In this document: piece after piece, positions 48,312-58,088 of the stretch | Numbering within the stretch: position 1 is the stretch's first letter | Layout of the letters: every line of letters starts with the position of its first letter | Assembly: GCA_003868215.1 (NCBI GenBank) | Contig: QWDQ01000003.1 | Location: forward strand, 496,001 to 560,000 | Direction: 5' to 3' | Source: Pseudophaeomoniella oleicola | Taxonomy: Eukaryota > Ascomycota > Eurotiomycetes > Phaeomoniellales > Phaeomoniellaceae | DNA: 64,000 bases | Notes under the pieces: model-generated | Databases searched by the model: none | What the model saw: only the letters and a program-made list of their open reading frames with translations | Told to the model about the DNA's origin: nothing | Translations under genes and position numbers: made by a program

Positions 48312-51300
48312 TTAGTTTCGGGTTCTTTTCCCGAGATTTGAAGTTGAAGGTTCATCGGGCTCGTCCTCATCGGATTCCTCATCGCGTTGCTCATCTTCGC
48401 CGGTACCGTTGGCTTTATCCTTGCCCTTTCCTTTCGCAGACCCAGCAGCACTTCCACTAGCCACAACTCCATCACCGTTGGTAGCAGCTGTCGGCGCAGC
48501 GTTAGGCATTCTGTTCTTCTTTGGGCCTCCTCTCCATCCGCCTCTTCCCTTCTTCTTCCTCTGCTGGGAATAAGCGTAGGCAGGTGGCTTTGGTACTGGT
48601 TCCAAACGCGAATAACTGGCTGGGTCTGCATCAAGGGCAGCGCGATACGAATCCGGCTCGATGGGAGGATCAGTACCGTCATCTTCGATGTCGAGATTGG
48701 GTAGGTAAGGAGCTAGAACTTGTGAAGCGTAGAGAGTCGTGTTGTTGAAGGAAGGGAGAGGCGGGTAGATATTTGGATCTTCAGGACGAGATTTGGTGCC
48801 GTTGGCTGTGGAGGCCTGAACCTTGCCATTTGATTTTGCCTTTTTAGCGGCCTCATCTTCGCGTTGAATGAGAGTTTCAACGCTCGTCGGCCCATTCAGC
48901 CCAGCTGTATTGCTCGGTGAAGCTTTGCTGCGGCCGTTTTTGGTTTTGGTTTTGGTTTTACCTGCGGCCGCTTGACGTTTTGTTGCTGCGACTTGATGAC
49001 TATCCCCGTCACCTTCAATCACGTAAAAGACTGGATCCTCTCTCTCTTCTGGCGCCGGAAACTTGTCAAAGGTAGCAGTTGAAGGTGGACCTGGGACCGG
49101 ATGTGTACTGCTCGCCGTGGCGTCGCGGTCACGTTGAATACCATTGTGATTATCTGTTGCAATGGCTTTTCCTTTAGCTTTTGCGTCCTGAACCTGTTCT
49201 TCGTTATCGATTGATCCTTGTGTTTGAGCTCCTTCGTCGTTCCCATCCTTCTGCTCATCTCCACCTTTCTCTGTCTTGCTTGCTGCATTTCCTCCGTCAA
49301 GCTGCGGCGTGCCTTCGCGATCAGCAATCGTGTGCATGGGAGCATTCTCATAGGTAGCTTCGTCGGATCGGCCCATGAGATAGGGAGTCCAGATCAACCT
49401 GGTAGGATCAAGCTTAACCCAATTCTTGGCGTTGTATTGATCAACCACCTTTTGGAAGTACTCAAAGTTTGGCGAAAAAGCATATGCTTTGGTGACGGGG
49501 TCTTTCATGAGAGAGTATGATCGCTCTAATGTGTGGATCACATCGTTGACGTCCCAACCTAGTACTTCAGCCATCGAAACGACGTCGACGTTATTCCATC
49601 TGATGCGTTCACGCAATGGTAGGAGATACTTTGCTAGACTCCAATCCCAGTATGCACGATATGTAACAAGACCCATATCAGAGAGCGGCTTTTCGGGAGA
49701 ACCTTGACGGCCTTCAACGCGGGAAAGCAAGTAGGAAAAGTCGATGAGAAGACTTGCATAGCCTTTTCGCTGATGATGAGGCATGGTCAAGATGCATGAG
49801 ACATTATGCAAGCTCGAACTTCTTTTTTCTTTGCTGAAATAGCCCACGAAATGGTAGCCTTTGGCGTCATATTCGCAAAGGACATAGAACAGGAAAGGTT
49901 CAACGTCGTAGTAGAGTGTCTTGGAACCGAGAAATGTTTTGGCGAGCAAACATAGATATTGGCAGTAATCCATGTGCTTCCGACCATCTACCTCGAAGAT
50001 CGAAAGGTTACCGTCGCGATAAATTTCATCGCCTGGCGGATGTTTGGCGTGGCACTTCAATTTGTGACGATATGCGACATCCTGCGATGATAGATATTTC
50101 AGGCAGAACTCGCAAATGAAGAGCTTCCTCTCTCGTGCATACTCCTCAGGATATGGAGCTGCATATTGAGTGTCGATCACAGTGTTACCAAATTGAATCT
50201 GAGGTATCTTGGTGGGACCTGACTTGTTGCGTCGATGCTGATGTGTGGCTTCACCGGCATTGTTTGCATTTGCGGCCTCGGCTGCAGCGAATGCTGCTCG
50301 TCTGTCAGCCTCCGCTGCCTTCCGTGCTTCTTCGAATTTGTCTATGTCATCTTGTGTAGGTATGTAGTTTGTGTTTTCAGCCTCTTCTGCAGTTAGGATA
50401 CCTCCATACGGCTTCGACTGGGAATCGTCCATTCTTTCAGCCTGATATGGTCCCAGTAATAGCGTGTCTCGATCGTTGCTCGGTAGAGCTGGAAACTTGT
50501 CTGGTATTGGAATTGGACCTTCTGGGGGAGGAGTGATCTTTTTTCTTGCAACTACCAGACTTCGGCGCCCTTGGATCTTTGGTGTCTTGAGATTCTCAAC
50601 TTTTCGTGATATGCGTCTGCGACGCGGAGGATGGTCAAGAATAGCCTGCAGTCGATGTTTTGGTAGTGTAAAAGCAAGGATGAATTTCGCAGGAGGTTTG
50701 TTGTACGGACGTTTCTGAATTATCCTTGCGAGTGGTTTCTGGCTAGCTCTGCGTGGAAGTCGTGTCGTGCCAATGACGGGGGTATGTTCACTTGTTAATT
50801 CGCGAACTTCGTCTGGATCAACAACAACCTCTTCCTCGAACTCGTCCGAGTCGGATTCAGTACTTCTTCGTACCTTGCGTCTTGGTCTGCTGTGTGCCTG
50901 TTGGTTGTCTGGGGAAGAATCATTCGTAAGTACGCTTTGCCTCCTTCTTCTCCCCTCAACAACCTGAGTGTTGAAAACGGAATGGGCTTCAGGCCTACTG
51001 GATGTGGTGGCCAATATATCACGAACCATCTTAGGTGCCTTATCGCGAGGGCGTCTACTCCTCCCTTCATAATCTCCATCGCCGCGAACACAGTTGGGAC
51101 ACTGCCAGCCTTCTTCATCGCTCGCATCGTCCTGATAGCCCTTTTTCTGTACGCATGGCTGGTGTGCTTCTCGCGAGCATCTTGAACATTGGAGGACGTC
51201 GTTATCAGCCTCAGGGGTGATAGCCAATCTGCAGAACATGCATGCATCTCCATCTTGCTCATCGTCCTCGCCTTCTGCATCCTCTTCTGCTGCTTCGTCT

Positions 51301-51911
51301 TCACTGGAACTTCTAGCAGAGCTTTTCAGCACTTCATTATCTATACCTTCGCTACCTGCTTCCTCAGCCTCGTCTTCGTCGTCTTCAACTTCCTCGGACC
51401 CCGAAGCGCGATATTCATCCGCGACAGAGGTCTCGGTATCATCAGATCCCGCAGTCTCGCCATCGGAGCCAGCGCCGTCTTCCTCGGTGACGTTCTGCTC
51501 TTCTCTGTTGTCGACGTCGTCGTCTTCACCTCGGTCATCACTCTCTGGCGTAGTGATTCCGTCCTCAGACTCTTCATCTGTTGCTTGTGTCTTGACGGCG
51601 CCGACAGCTTCCATATCGGAGATTTCCTCCCCTTCTGCATCTTGATCTTCAAAATCTGATCCTTCTGCCTCGGCTGCAGCACCGTCACTGGTTTCGTCGG
51701 CATCGTCCTCCCCGCCGTCGTCTGACTGTCGGTCCCCGGTATCTGAGCTCTCCACAACAGGGCCAACGTCTTTCTGCTCTTGCGCAACCTCAACACTGTC
51801 GTCCAACTCGTATGGCGCATCAATCATATCATCATCCTCGCCTTCTGCGTCCAGATCGCTGTCTAGGTCCTCAACCGTACCAGGGGGTGTATCTTCTACC
51901 TTCGCAGCCAT
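48312..51911 (-). CDS. sas3: PHD-MYST histone acetyltransferase (Sas3/Mst2-like)
   Basis: A single frame; I start at MAAKVEDTPPG (51911, 1199 residues) rather than the ATG 14 codons upstream. The first 220 residues are very acidic (Asp/Glu/Ser runs). A PHD-type zinc finger at about 223-275 has C-x2-C, C-x2-C, H-x2-C and C-x2-C pairs (CMFCRLAI, CSRCSREAHQPC, CPNC). The MYST domain is at about 590-845. It has a C2HC finger (CEFCLKYL, HKLKC), the autoacetylated Lys region YFSKEKRS, the active Cys in NVSCILTMP, the acetyl-CoA loop HHQRKGYASLLIDFSYLLSR, and the catalytic Glu in GSPEKPLSDMGLVTYRAYW. A disordered C-terminus of about 350 residues ends in basic and acidic patches. Sas3 is the catalytic subunit of NuA3 and acetylates H3K14/K23. 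Esa1 is excluded because there is no chromodomain. It diverges from the complex I gene. Confidence 0.93.
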   Translation of the reverse strand: MAAKVEDTPPGTVEDLDSDLDAEGEDDDMIDAPYELDDSVEVAQEQKDVGPVVESSDTGDRQSDDGGEDDADETSDGAAAEAEGSDFEDQDAEGEEISDMEAVGAVKTQATDEESEDGITTPESDDRGEDDDVDNREEQNVTEEDGAGSDGETAGSDDTETSVADEYRASGSEEVEDDEDEAEEAGSEGIDNEVLKSSARSSSEDEAAEEDAEGEDDEQDGDACMFCRLAITPEADNDVLQCSRCSREAHQPCVQKKGYQDDASDEEGWQCPNCVRGDGDYEGRSRRPRDKAPKMVRDILATTSSRPEAHSVFNTQVVEGRRRRQSVLTNDSSPDNQQAHSRPRRKVRRSTESDSDEFEEEVVVDPDEVRELTSEHTPVIGTTRLPRRASQKPLARIIQKRPYNKPPAKFILAFTLPKHRLQAILDHPPRRRRISRKVENLKTPKIQGRRSLVVARKKITPPPEGPIPIPDKFPALPSNDRDTLLLGPYQAERMDDSQSKPYGGILTAEEAENTNYIPTQDDIDKFEEARKAAEADRRAAFAAAEAANANNAGEATHQHRRNKSGPTKIPQIQFGNTVIDTQYAAPYPEEYARERKLFICEFCLKYLSSQDVAYRHKLKCHAKHPPGDEIYRDGNLSIFEVDGRKHMDYCQYLCLLAKTFLGSKTLYYDVEPFLFYVLCEYDAKGYHFVGYFSKEKRSSSLHNVSCILTMPHHQRKGYASLLIDFSYLLSRVEGRQGSPEKPLSDMGLVTYRAYWDWSLAKYLLPLRERIRWNNVDVVSMAEVLGWDVNDVIHTLERSYSLMKDPVTKAYAFSPNFEYFQKVVDQYNAKNWVKLDPTRLIWTPYLMGRSDEATYENAPMHTIADREGTPQLDGGNAASKTEKGGDEQKDGNDEGAQTQGSIDNEEQVQDAKAKGKAIATDNHNGIQRDRDATASSTHPVPGPPSTATFDKFPAPEEREDPVFYVIEGDGDSHQVAATKRQAAAGKTKTKTKNGRSKASPSNTAGLNGPTSVETLIQREDEAAKKAKSNGKVQASTANGTKSRPEDPNIYPPLPSFNNTTLYASQVLAPYLPNLDIEDDGTDPPIEPDSYRAALDADPASYSRLEPVPKPPAYAYSQQRKKKGRGGWRGGPKKNRMPNAAPTAATNGDGVVASGSAAGSAKGKGKDKANGTGEDEQRDEESDEDEPDEPSTSNLGKRTRN

Positions 51912-52602
51912 ATCTCGAAGCCGAGCAACCCACCACCAGCCACGTCCAGTCAAAACGCCAGATCAGTAAATGTACTCTTGGGCAGCTTCATGACAGGGAG
52001 CGCAGCATCTGTGGGAGACCTTGGAGCTCGGATGCCGGCTTTGAGGGCTCGTAGGTGTCTCTAGCAGTAACACGATTTTCTTGAAACAGAGAGCCAAAAC
52101 CCGTTGAATCGCAGTGAACCTCGACGGTGTTATCGCCAGCGACTGTATGCTCGATCGCCAGTCGAGTGGGGACAATGCTCAATGGCGCGTCCAAGAAGTG
52201 GTGCAGAGGGCGTACGCAAGTGTACAATAGCGTCCACAGACTTTTGCCGTTCGAAAGGCGCGTCCAGAGAGGAATTGTTCTCGTAACTCGGATGGTGTTC
52301 GTCTGATTTCCTATCTCTCAGCCCGATCTATATCGCTCTGATCACCTGTCGCTAAAGTTATGGATGAGCTGACTGTTCTAGTTCTAGGCAAGCGGCAGCG
52401 GGGAAAGCTCCGAGGATCCGATCTTGCTTGCCTCTGATTGAACCTGAATTGGATCACCACTTCATCACTTTCCGATCGCTTCGAAAACCAATACTCCCTT
52501 GCGCAACGGGAACACAAGTCGAAATCGAGTTCAACTATTTATGCGCTTTTCTTGAAAGTTGTTGTTGTTGTCGACAAGGTGTAACGATTTCGCACGGTCG
52601 AG
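51912..52602. other. Divergent promoter region sas3 / complex I subunit
   Basis: 690 bp between two divergent start codons. No gene or repeat recognised; it must contain both promoters. Confidence 0.6.
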
Positions 52603-53014
52603 ATGGGTGTTCCTTTTGAGGCTTTGCTGCCCTTTGGCATCGTGGTTGTGGTAAGTTGCGAAATTCAAACAGCTAGCAAACAGAGCTTGGTGACTTACTA
52701 TTGTGCAGATGTTTGGTGTCTCAGGTGTTGGTCTCGCTTCAGCAAAGTATCTAGAGAACGGTGGAAAGCCACCTCGAAGGACGATTGATGCGTGGGATAG
52801 GGTGAGTTGTAGCTACGCTCTCTTTTTGAAAACACGATCTAACTTGTTGTACAGCAAAGTCGGTGACTTTTACCACGATCGCGGGGCTTCTACTAATACA
52901 TTGGCAGTGATGGAACGAGACTTTAGACTCACAGGGGCATTCCGAGCACAGACGGACAACGTGAAGGCACCCGAAGGATTCGCATTGAACAACCCATGGA
53001 AGGTCCGTTGTTGA
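52603..53014 (+). CDS. NADH dehydrogenase (complex I) MWFE/NDUFA1-type subunit, with a 4-nt exon
   Basis: Proposed exons 52603..52650, 52709..52801, 52855..52858 and 52908..53014; 252 nt and 83 residues. Introns are 58, 53 and 49 nt. The protein is MGVPFEALLPFGIVVV-MFGVSGVGLASAKYLENGGK-PPRRTIDAWDR-QMMERDFRLTGAFRAQTD and then APEGFALNNPWKVRC. A single N-terminal membrane helix (residues 5-30) plus the WDRQMMxRDxRLTG and GFxLNNPW motifs match, as I recall them, the fungal 9.5-kDa complex I subunit homologous to NDUFA1, an inner-membrane accessory subunit. Exons 2 and 4 do not join in frame. The 4-nt exon CAAA, flanked by a CTAAC-ACAG acceptor and a GTCGGT donor, restores the frame and supplies the conserved Gln-Met. 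An alternative with a weak GTTGTA donor at 52806 would give Val-Met. The C-terminal tail may extend by another exon after Trp-Lys. Confidence 0.85.
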
Positions 53015-53284
53015 AACGCACGTCACTACATATCACGAGACGCTGACACAAAGAAGCTTGAGAACAGAATCATCTAGATACGCTGAGCGACCAATGCGGA
53101 TTGAGCGGAAGAATTGTACATGACAGGGGCATCTACGCTGGGTTCGATAGATGAACCGAATATCGGCGTTAGGGAGTCACATAGATGACACAGGCATAGC
53201 AGGATTCGTAGAACTAAGCAAATATAGTCCATCTCCTCATGCTGCCAAAGGCGGAGAGCCAATACTATTGCACTGTTCTAAACT

Positions 53285-54330
53285 TCATGACGGCGCTTCT
53301 TGAGGAGGACGAAGCTCCGTGACCATTCCGTGGATGCCTCGGATCTCCTCTGGTTTCAACTCTATATCGAACCAATTCTTCAACCCCTTAACCCTCGCCT
53401 CTTCAGTACCAAACGTCTCTAGAATCTCGCTCTTCCCGTGCACACGGCGTTTGACTTCCGCGCCATCCAGCACCATAGTCCCAGCTAGAGTGTAGTTATC
53501 CTCCTCGAGCACCACCTTGAACAACACTAGACGGTACGTGAACATGCTTGATTTATGTGTGCTGGAGTGATAGTTCATGGATATAAAATCGGCCTCGATG
53601 AATTCGTGGTCTGTGAAACAGTAACCTGGCTTCCACGGGCTGCCTGGCGTGTCCCTCATCTCAAGAATCCATACTTTTTGGTCTGGATCGGTGTACGGTG
53701 CGATATGTCTATACACCAGCGTGGTCTGTGAGGTGGGCACGTTATCTACAATATGGCCTTCCACCAGCGGTGATGGAGCACATGCTCCCTGAGCCCCAAA
53801 GCCAACGTCAACGTGGTATTTCTGTCCGGCGATGATGACCAGATTGACCATGTGATTCCTTTTTGTGTGATTCAGCTGAAGAGCAAAAGGTCGGTTTCCA
53901 CGGGCTGTTCCAAAAGGGCCACTTACCAGCCCATATAGCCTTCGGGATCTCTAGGTGCACGATCAGGCCCAGCATCGATGACGTTCGATATCCTCGCACC
54001 AGCAGAGTACAATCGGTACCCTAATGACCGAAGCACAATGCCAAAAAAGGTATTATTCTCCATGCAATACCCTCCCAGATGCCGTTCGACCATTTTCGTA
54101 TACAACGCATCACTATCCAAACTCAGTGCGTGAAATTGGGCATAATGCAACGCAACGCTTCCGAACGGCACGGCAGCCATGTTCCTCCGCTGCAGCTTGG
54201 TCAGGATCTCGAGAGGTTCCCGCTGTACGGCTTCTTTGACAGCGTCTAGTCTTCCCATATCTATCCAGGAGAGATACTTCGACATCTGTTCGTCCGTATA
54301 GACGGGTCGGCGAGCGAGCGGATGAGCCAT
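53285..54330 (-). CDS. Arylamine N-acetyltransferase (NAT)
   Basis: Complement of 53927..54330 and 53285..53858, encoding 325 residues. The 68-nt intron (GTAAGT donor, AAAAAG end) splits a Trp codon, giving YMGW-NHMVNLVIIAG. I start at MAHPLARRPVYTDEQ, since no ATG lies further upstream in frame. NATs transfer acetyl or malonyl from CoA to arylamines; several fungal ones detoxify plant benzoxazolinone-derived aminophenols. The catalytic triad is visible: Cys in HLGGYCMENN, His in NHMVNLV, and Asp in YHVDVGFGAQG. Also present are the N-terminal YLSWIDMG helix, the PFGSVALHY motif, and the family C-terminal beta domain (FTYRLVLFKVVLEEDNYTLAG, LDGAEVKRRVHG). Length is typical. It is divergently paired with an RraA-like gene across 0.6 kb. 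The substrate is unknown. Confidence 0.93.
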
Positions 54331-54938
54331 GATGTTGCCGCGGGAGATTCTCTTCAAACCCAAAACACAACAGGAACTGACAGCGCGTAAGAATCAAGTA
54401 GAATGTTGAATTGGTAAGAGACAAGAAAAATGCTCATCTGCCACCCGTCGCTCAATCCGAGTGAACTTGCAGAACCCGGGAGAGGGCGACTGGCTGCCCC
54501 ACGTTGTATAAAGATGGCCGCTAACACGGAACGGCTCTCACAAGTTTACAGAAGCTCCATTGGAGTAGGCATAGGGCTCATTCCCTACGGTCTTTTCAGG
54601 GTGCTAAGCGAAAGGCGACTGCATAGGGGCAGCATGTAGGTGGAATGGTACATAAGATACTACCTATGTACTGATCGCTCAGCCATTACAGTACCACCTA
54701 CGCTCTGGATTTCAAGTCACCAACAAATCTAAATCTCGGGATATTCTTACCGTCATATATCCCTATCCCGGAACCATACCATACCATACCCACTTCCTAT
54801 CCCATCTATCCGAACAGTATCCGCAGAAGATACTCCATCTTGACAATCAATTTAGAGATATTCAAGTTTCGTGAACCATTTTGTAATTTCTGCGTATATC
54901 AGAAGCCCCTTTGTTCCTTTTGAAAACAGTTTCGACAG
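54331..54938. other. Divergent promoter region NAT / RraA-like
   Basis: About 600 bp shared by the two divergent genes. It contains an ATACC pentamer repeat near 54774-54790. No open frame of note. Confidence 0.6.
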
Positions 54939-55882
54939 ATGATGGGGACCCTCTCCGATCAATTAGAACTTTTGCACCAATTCTCTGCATGCGATGTAAG
55001 ACATATACCTCCGCCGTCTGATTCGGCCAGGATCTTGACTGAACGGTGACAGGTCTCCGATGCTCTTGTAAAACTACAAGAGCCTGGACCAGATGGGCTC
55101 AAGCGCGGTGGTTTCCTGGCTGACCTTGGTAAAATATGCCCAGTGCGTCTTTCCATGTGCCAGCTAGTCCTAACTGATGTCCAAAGTCCCATTCGCACCC
55201 AAATCTCCTCTCAAGGGATCATTGGAAGAGCAACCAAAAGTCATTGCCCCTGCGTCGACACTTCAATTCGTCTCTAGAACAGCTGCCTCAGATGCGTTTC
55301 CATCTGAAGGAGACCCAACGGCTATTCCGCAGGACCAACACTGGGTCGACCTGACAGAAGAAGGCACTGTCCTGGTCGTCGACCAACCTCTCGAGCAGCG
55401 ATGTGCTGCGATTGGGGGCATCATGGCTGCGAGAATGAAAGTACGCGGGGTAAAAGCCGCTGTCGTCAGCGGGAGAGTGCGAGACCTCGAAGAGCTGAGG
55501 GAATCTAATCTGCCAGTATGTCTCCCTACTCCTCTTCTACTTTCATGTACTGATATCACAAAGATTTGGGCCAGGGCAAAATCGACCGTGGGAACTGCTG
55601 CGGAGGCCAAAGTCAGAGCACGTAATGTTGTAGTATCTGTCCGTGGAGTGACCATCACGCCGGTGCGTTGTGTGTGAACCGTAGCCAGGGTGTCGCTGAA
55701 CCATTTTCCAGGGAGATATAATATTCTGCGATCCTCTCGAAGGCATTGTGGCTATTCCCAAAGACCTTCTGGGTGATGTGCTCGAGCTCATGCCGCGGCT
55801 TGTCGAAGCGGACGACAGGATCAAAAATGATGTCAATGCAGGCATGAGCGTTTTCGCTGCCTTTAAGAAGCACAGAACTTAA
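54939..55882 (+). CDS. RraA-like 4-hydroxy-4-methyl-2-oxoglutarate aldolase/oxaloacetate decarboxylase family
   Basis: Five exons: 54939..54995, 55053..55128, 55187..55515, 55564..55662 and 55712..55882; 243 residues. Introns are 57, 58, 48 and 49 nt, all with proper donors and acceptors. The joints read SACD-VSDALVKLQEPG, LADL-VPFAPKSP, SNLP-IWARAKSTVG and TITP-GDIIFCDPLEG. The family cleaves 4-hydroxy-4-methyl-2-oxoglutarate or decarboxylates oxaloacetate with Mg2+ or Mn2+. Visible motifs: HQFSACDVSDALVKL at the N-terminus, KVIAPASTLQFV, GGIMAARMKVRGVKAAVVSG, then RVRDLEELRE with the substrate-binding Arg and metal Asp, and the PVxVGDIIFCDPLEGIVAIP-type strand. Typical members have Asp-Gly before that Arg; here it is Ser-Gly. 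The first two codons are both ATG. The 48-nt intron is stop-free. The physiological substrate is unknown. Confidence 0.9.
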
Positions 55883-56497
55883 CGGGATTGTGAAACGTCT
55901 CAGTTTTCACCGCCTCAACCGCATGGCTATGCAGGCACCCGAGTGCCCTACTGCGGGTCGTCGTATGCAGTGATAAGGCTAGAACCAGGTCTGGCCGCAA
56001 AAGCACACATCGTGGTAGTTGTCTTCGAAACTGTCAGAGATAAACGGTTCGGATGGTGCAGAGCAGCTAGCCTCATATTCCAACGCCGTGCTGAGAGACG
56101 TCAATACCGTCATAGAGCAATGAATTTATGATTGTCAATGACTCTAGGTAGCCTGACAGCCTGTTAGAGCAAAAGTAGGGCAAGTGCACGATCCGTGATG
56201 TCTTCCAACGCACGGGTAATTGCATGAAAGGAAGACAACGAAGCGAGATATCAAGTCTTCCCTTCTGACCCTGTCGCTTAGTCGTTCAGTGCCAAACCCG
56301 GTTCTAAAAGACCCCCAGTGTTCGTATCTGATTCTAAACGGGTGACCTAACACACCATCAACATAACACGAGTGTCCAATATTGAGGACCCACGCACATA
56401 GACACATCTTCCCAAGCAATCTCCCCTATCGCCTTCGTTCGTTCCAAGCATAATCCACGACAACTGCATATTGCCGTCCGGTACCCGAATATCCAAG
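55883..56497. other. Intergenic
   Basis: 615 bp between two plus-strand genes, with only short frames. Nothing recognised. Confidence 0.5.
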
Positions 56498-58088
56498 ATG
56501 GAAGAAGCATCAGGAGGCACGAGCTGTAGCTATGCAACTGGCACGAAGCGCTCATCGTCCCTACCTGGAGAAACCAACACTCCACCACAAACGCCACCCA
56601 AATTCAAGAAGGCGCGATCATGCCCCTCCGACGAGAAGCATGTCGAGCTCATCGATCTCACTGGAGAAGATGAAGAGCCTGAGTAAGTTCCAAAGTTCCA
56701 GTATTTTTTCAGATCCTGCTTTGAAAGTGCGAGAGACACGCAGAGAGAGAGATATATAAAGTAAGATATGGCTGACTACCGGTTAAGGCGTTTGTTGCAG
56801 AATCATCAGACTGGAGAAAATTCTGGGTAAGCGTCGCCAGCAGAAGGAAGAGGAAAAATTAGACGCTGTTTTTTTGAATCCTTTTGGCGAGAGACAGTGG
56901 TAGTATAGTGATAGAGGAGCAAATGCTGACATCTGCCATTTCTTGGTATTCAGGGAGTGGGAGGAGTACGATGCAGTAGTTTGGGAGTTAAGTGGTCAGA
57001 TCCAAGTGAACATCGATGCATCTTCTCCAGAACTTGAGAATATCAACCCTCTATCACTGGCTATCGACAGCAAGAAGGACATCAAGAATGACAGCAAGGA
57101 CGAGAGCGCGGATGTGATGCAACTTGATCCGAACAACGATAGAGATGCTTCACCGATCAACGAGATTCACGTTACCGAAACCACTGAAACACATTCGACT
57201 GCGAGTACACCTTCCGAGTTCCCTCGTCCGATCTCATCAAAATCTTTGGGAGTGAAAGGAAAAGAGGCAAAGAGCTCAGAGAAAGTTCTGTCGGCGAGCG
57301 CCATGCAGGTCTCATCCAACAAGTCCTTTCCCAGATTCATGGAAATACCGGAAAAAGTGCAGAAACAAATCTTCCAACTTCTTCTGTTGGATTACGGGCG
57401 AGACATGCATCCTATGTACAAGGAAGGAATCATGAAGAAGGGACCATGGTCGGGCCTAAACTGCGAAGACATCGTCGAAGGTCCCAATATCACCATTCCA
57501 TCCCTCTTTTTCGTTTCCAAGAAGGTATCCGAGGGTTCTCGTGCTGTGTTCTATGGTACCAGGACTTTCCACTTCAAAGTTGCAGATGCAGCAAAATGGT
57601 TCCTCAAGAACATCGGGGTAGAGAATGCTTCATTTCTTCGTGCTCTAGTGCTCCAGTTCCAGACCGGGTTTATTTTCAGTTCGAACGGAGCGAGCTTGGA
57701 ACCATGCCAGGAACGGCAATGGGGCCAATTTATCGGTCTTGCACGCAGAGATCCTTACAAGTTGAATTACCACCTGAAGGTCCTCACCGTCATTCTACAC
57801 CGCTGGATCAATGTGGGGAAAACGTCGTTGCAGGCAGAAGACCGAGAAGAAATTAGAAAACAACGAATGAGACTCATCGATGGGCTGAAGACGTTTGGAG
57901 GAATCAAAAAGGTGAACATTATTACGACAAGCGAGTTCTTGAGCCAGCGAGAGGCAAACAATTTAGGTCTACTCATGCAGCAGAGGGTGAGAGAAGAAGC
58001 AAAAGGCCCAAAGAAGCAAGTGACATTAGCAGAGTTGATGGAAATGTGTAGATTGGAGAAGGAGAGAGAGAGAAGGTTGGGAGGTTGA
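56498..58088 (+). CDS. Hypothetical protein with F-box-like segment
   Basis: Best model: exons 56498..56682, 56788..56826 and 56954..58088, encoding 452 residues; introns are 105 and 127 nt. The middle 39-nt exon is placed by frame (EEPE-RLLQNHQTGENSG-EWEEYDAVVWELSG). Using the GCAG site 13 nt downstream instead breaks the frame into exon 3. The N-terminus is Ser/Pro/Lys-rich with an acidic LIDLTGEDEEPE patch that resembles a SUMO-interacting motif. A long disordered region follows. From about residue 190, FPRFMEIPEKVQKQIFQLLL resembles the start of an F-box or 2EXR-type domain of fungal proteins. SLFFVSKKVSEGSRAVFYGTRTFHF follows, a very common pattern in these fungal families. The C-terminal part is folded, with VLTVILHRW, and ends in a charged helix. 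The function is unknown; a substrate receptor of an SCF-type ligase is only a guess. Confidence 0.7.

Noticed and set aside
47906-48682. 258-codon minus-strand frame and nearby Lys/Phe-rich frames
   Set aside because: They are products of purine/pyrimidine simple repeats and a shifted frame of the MYST gene.
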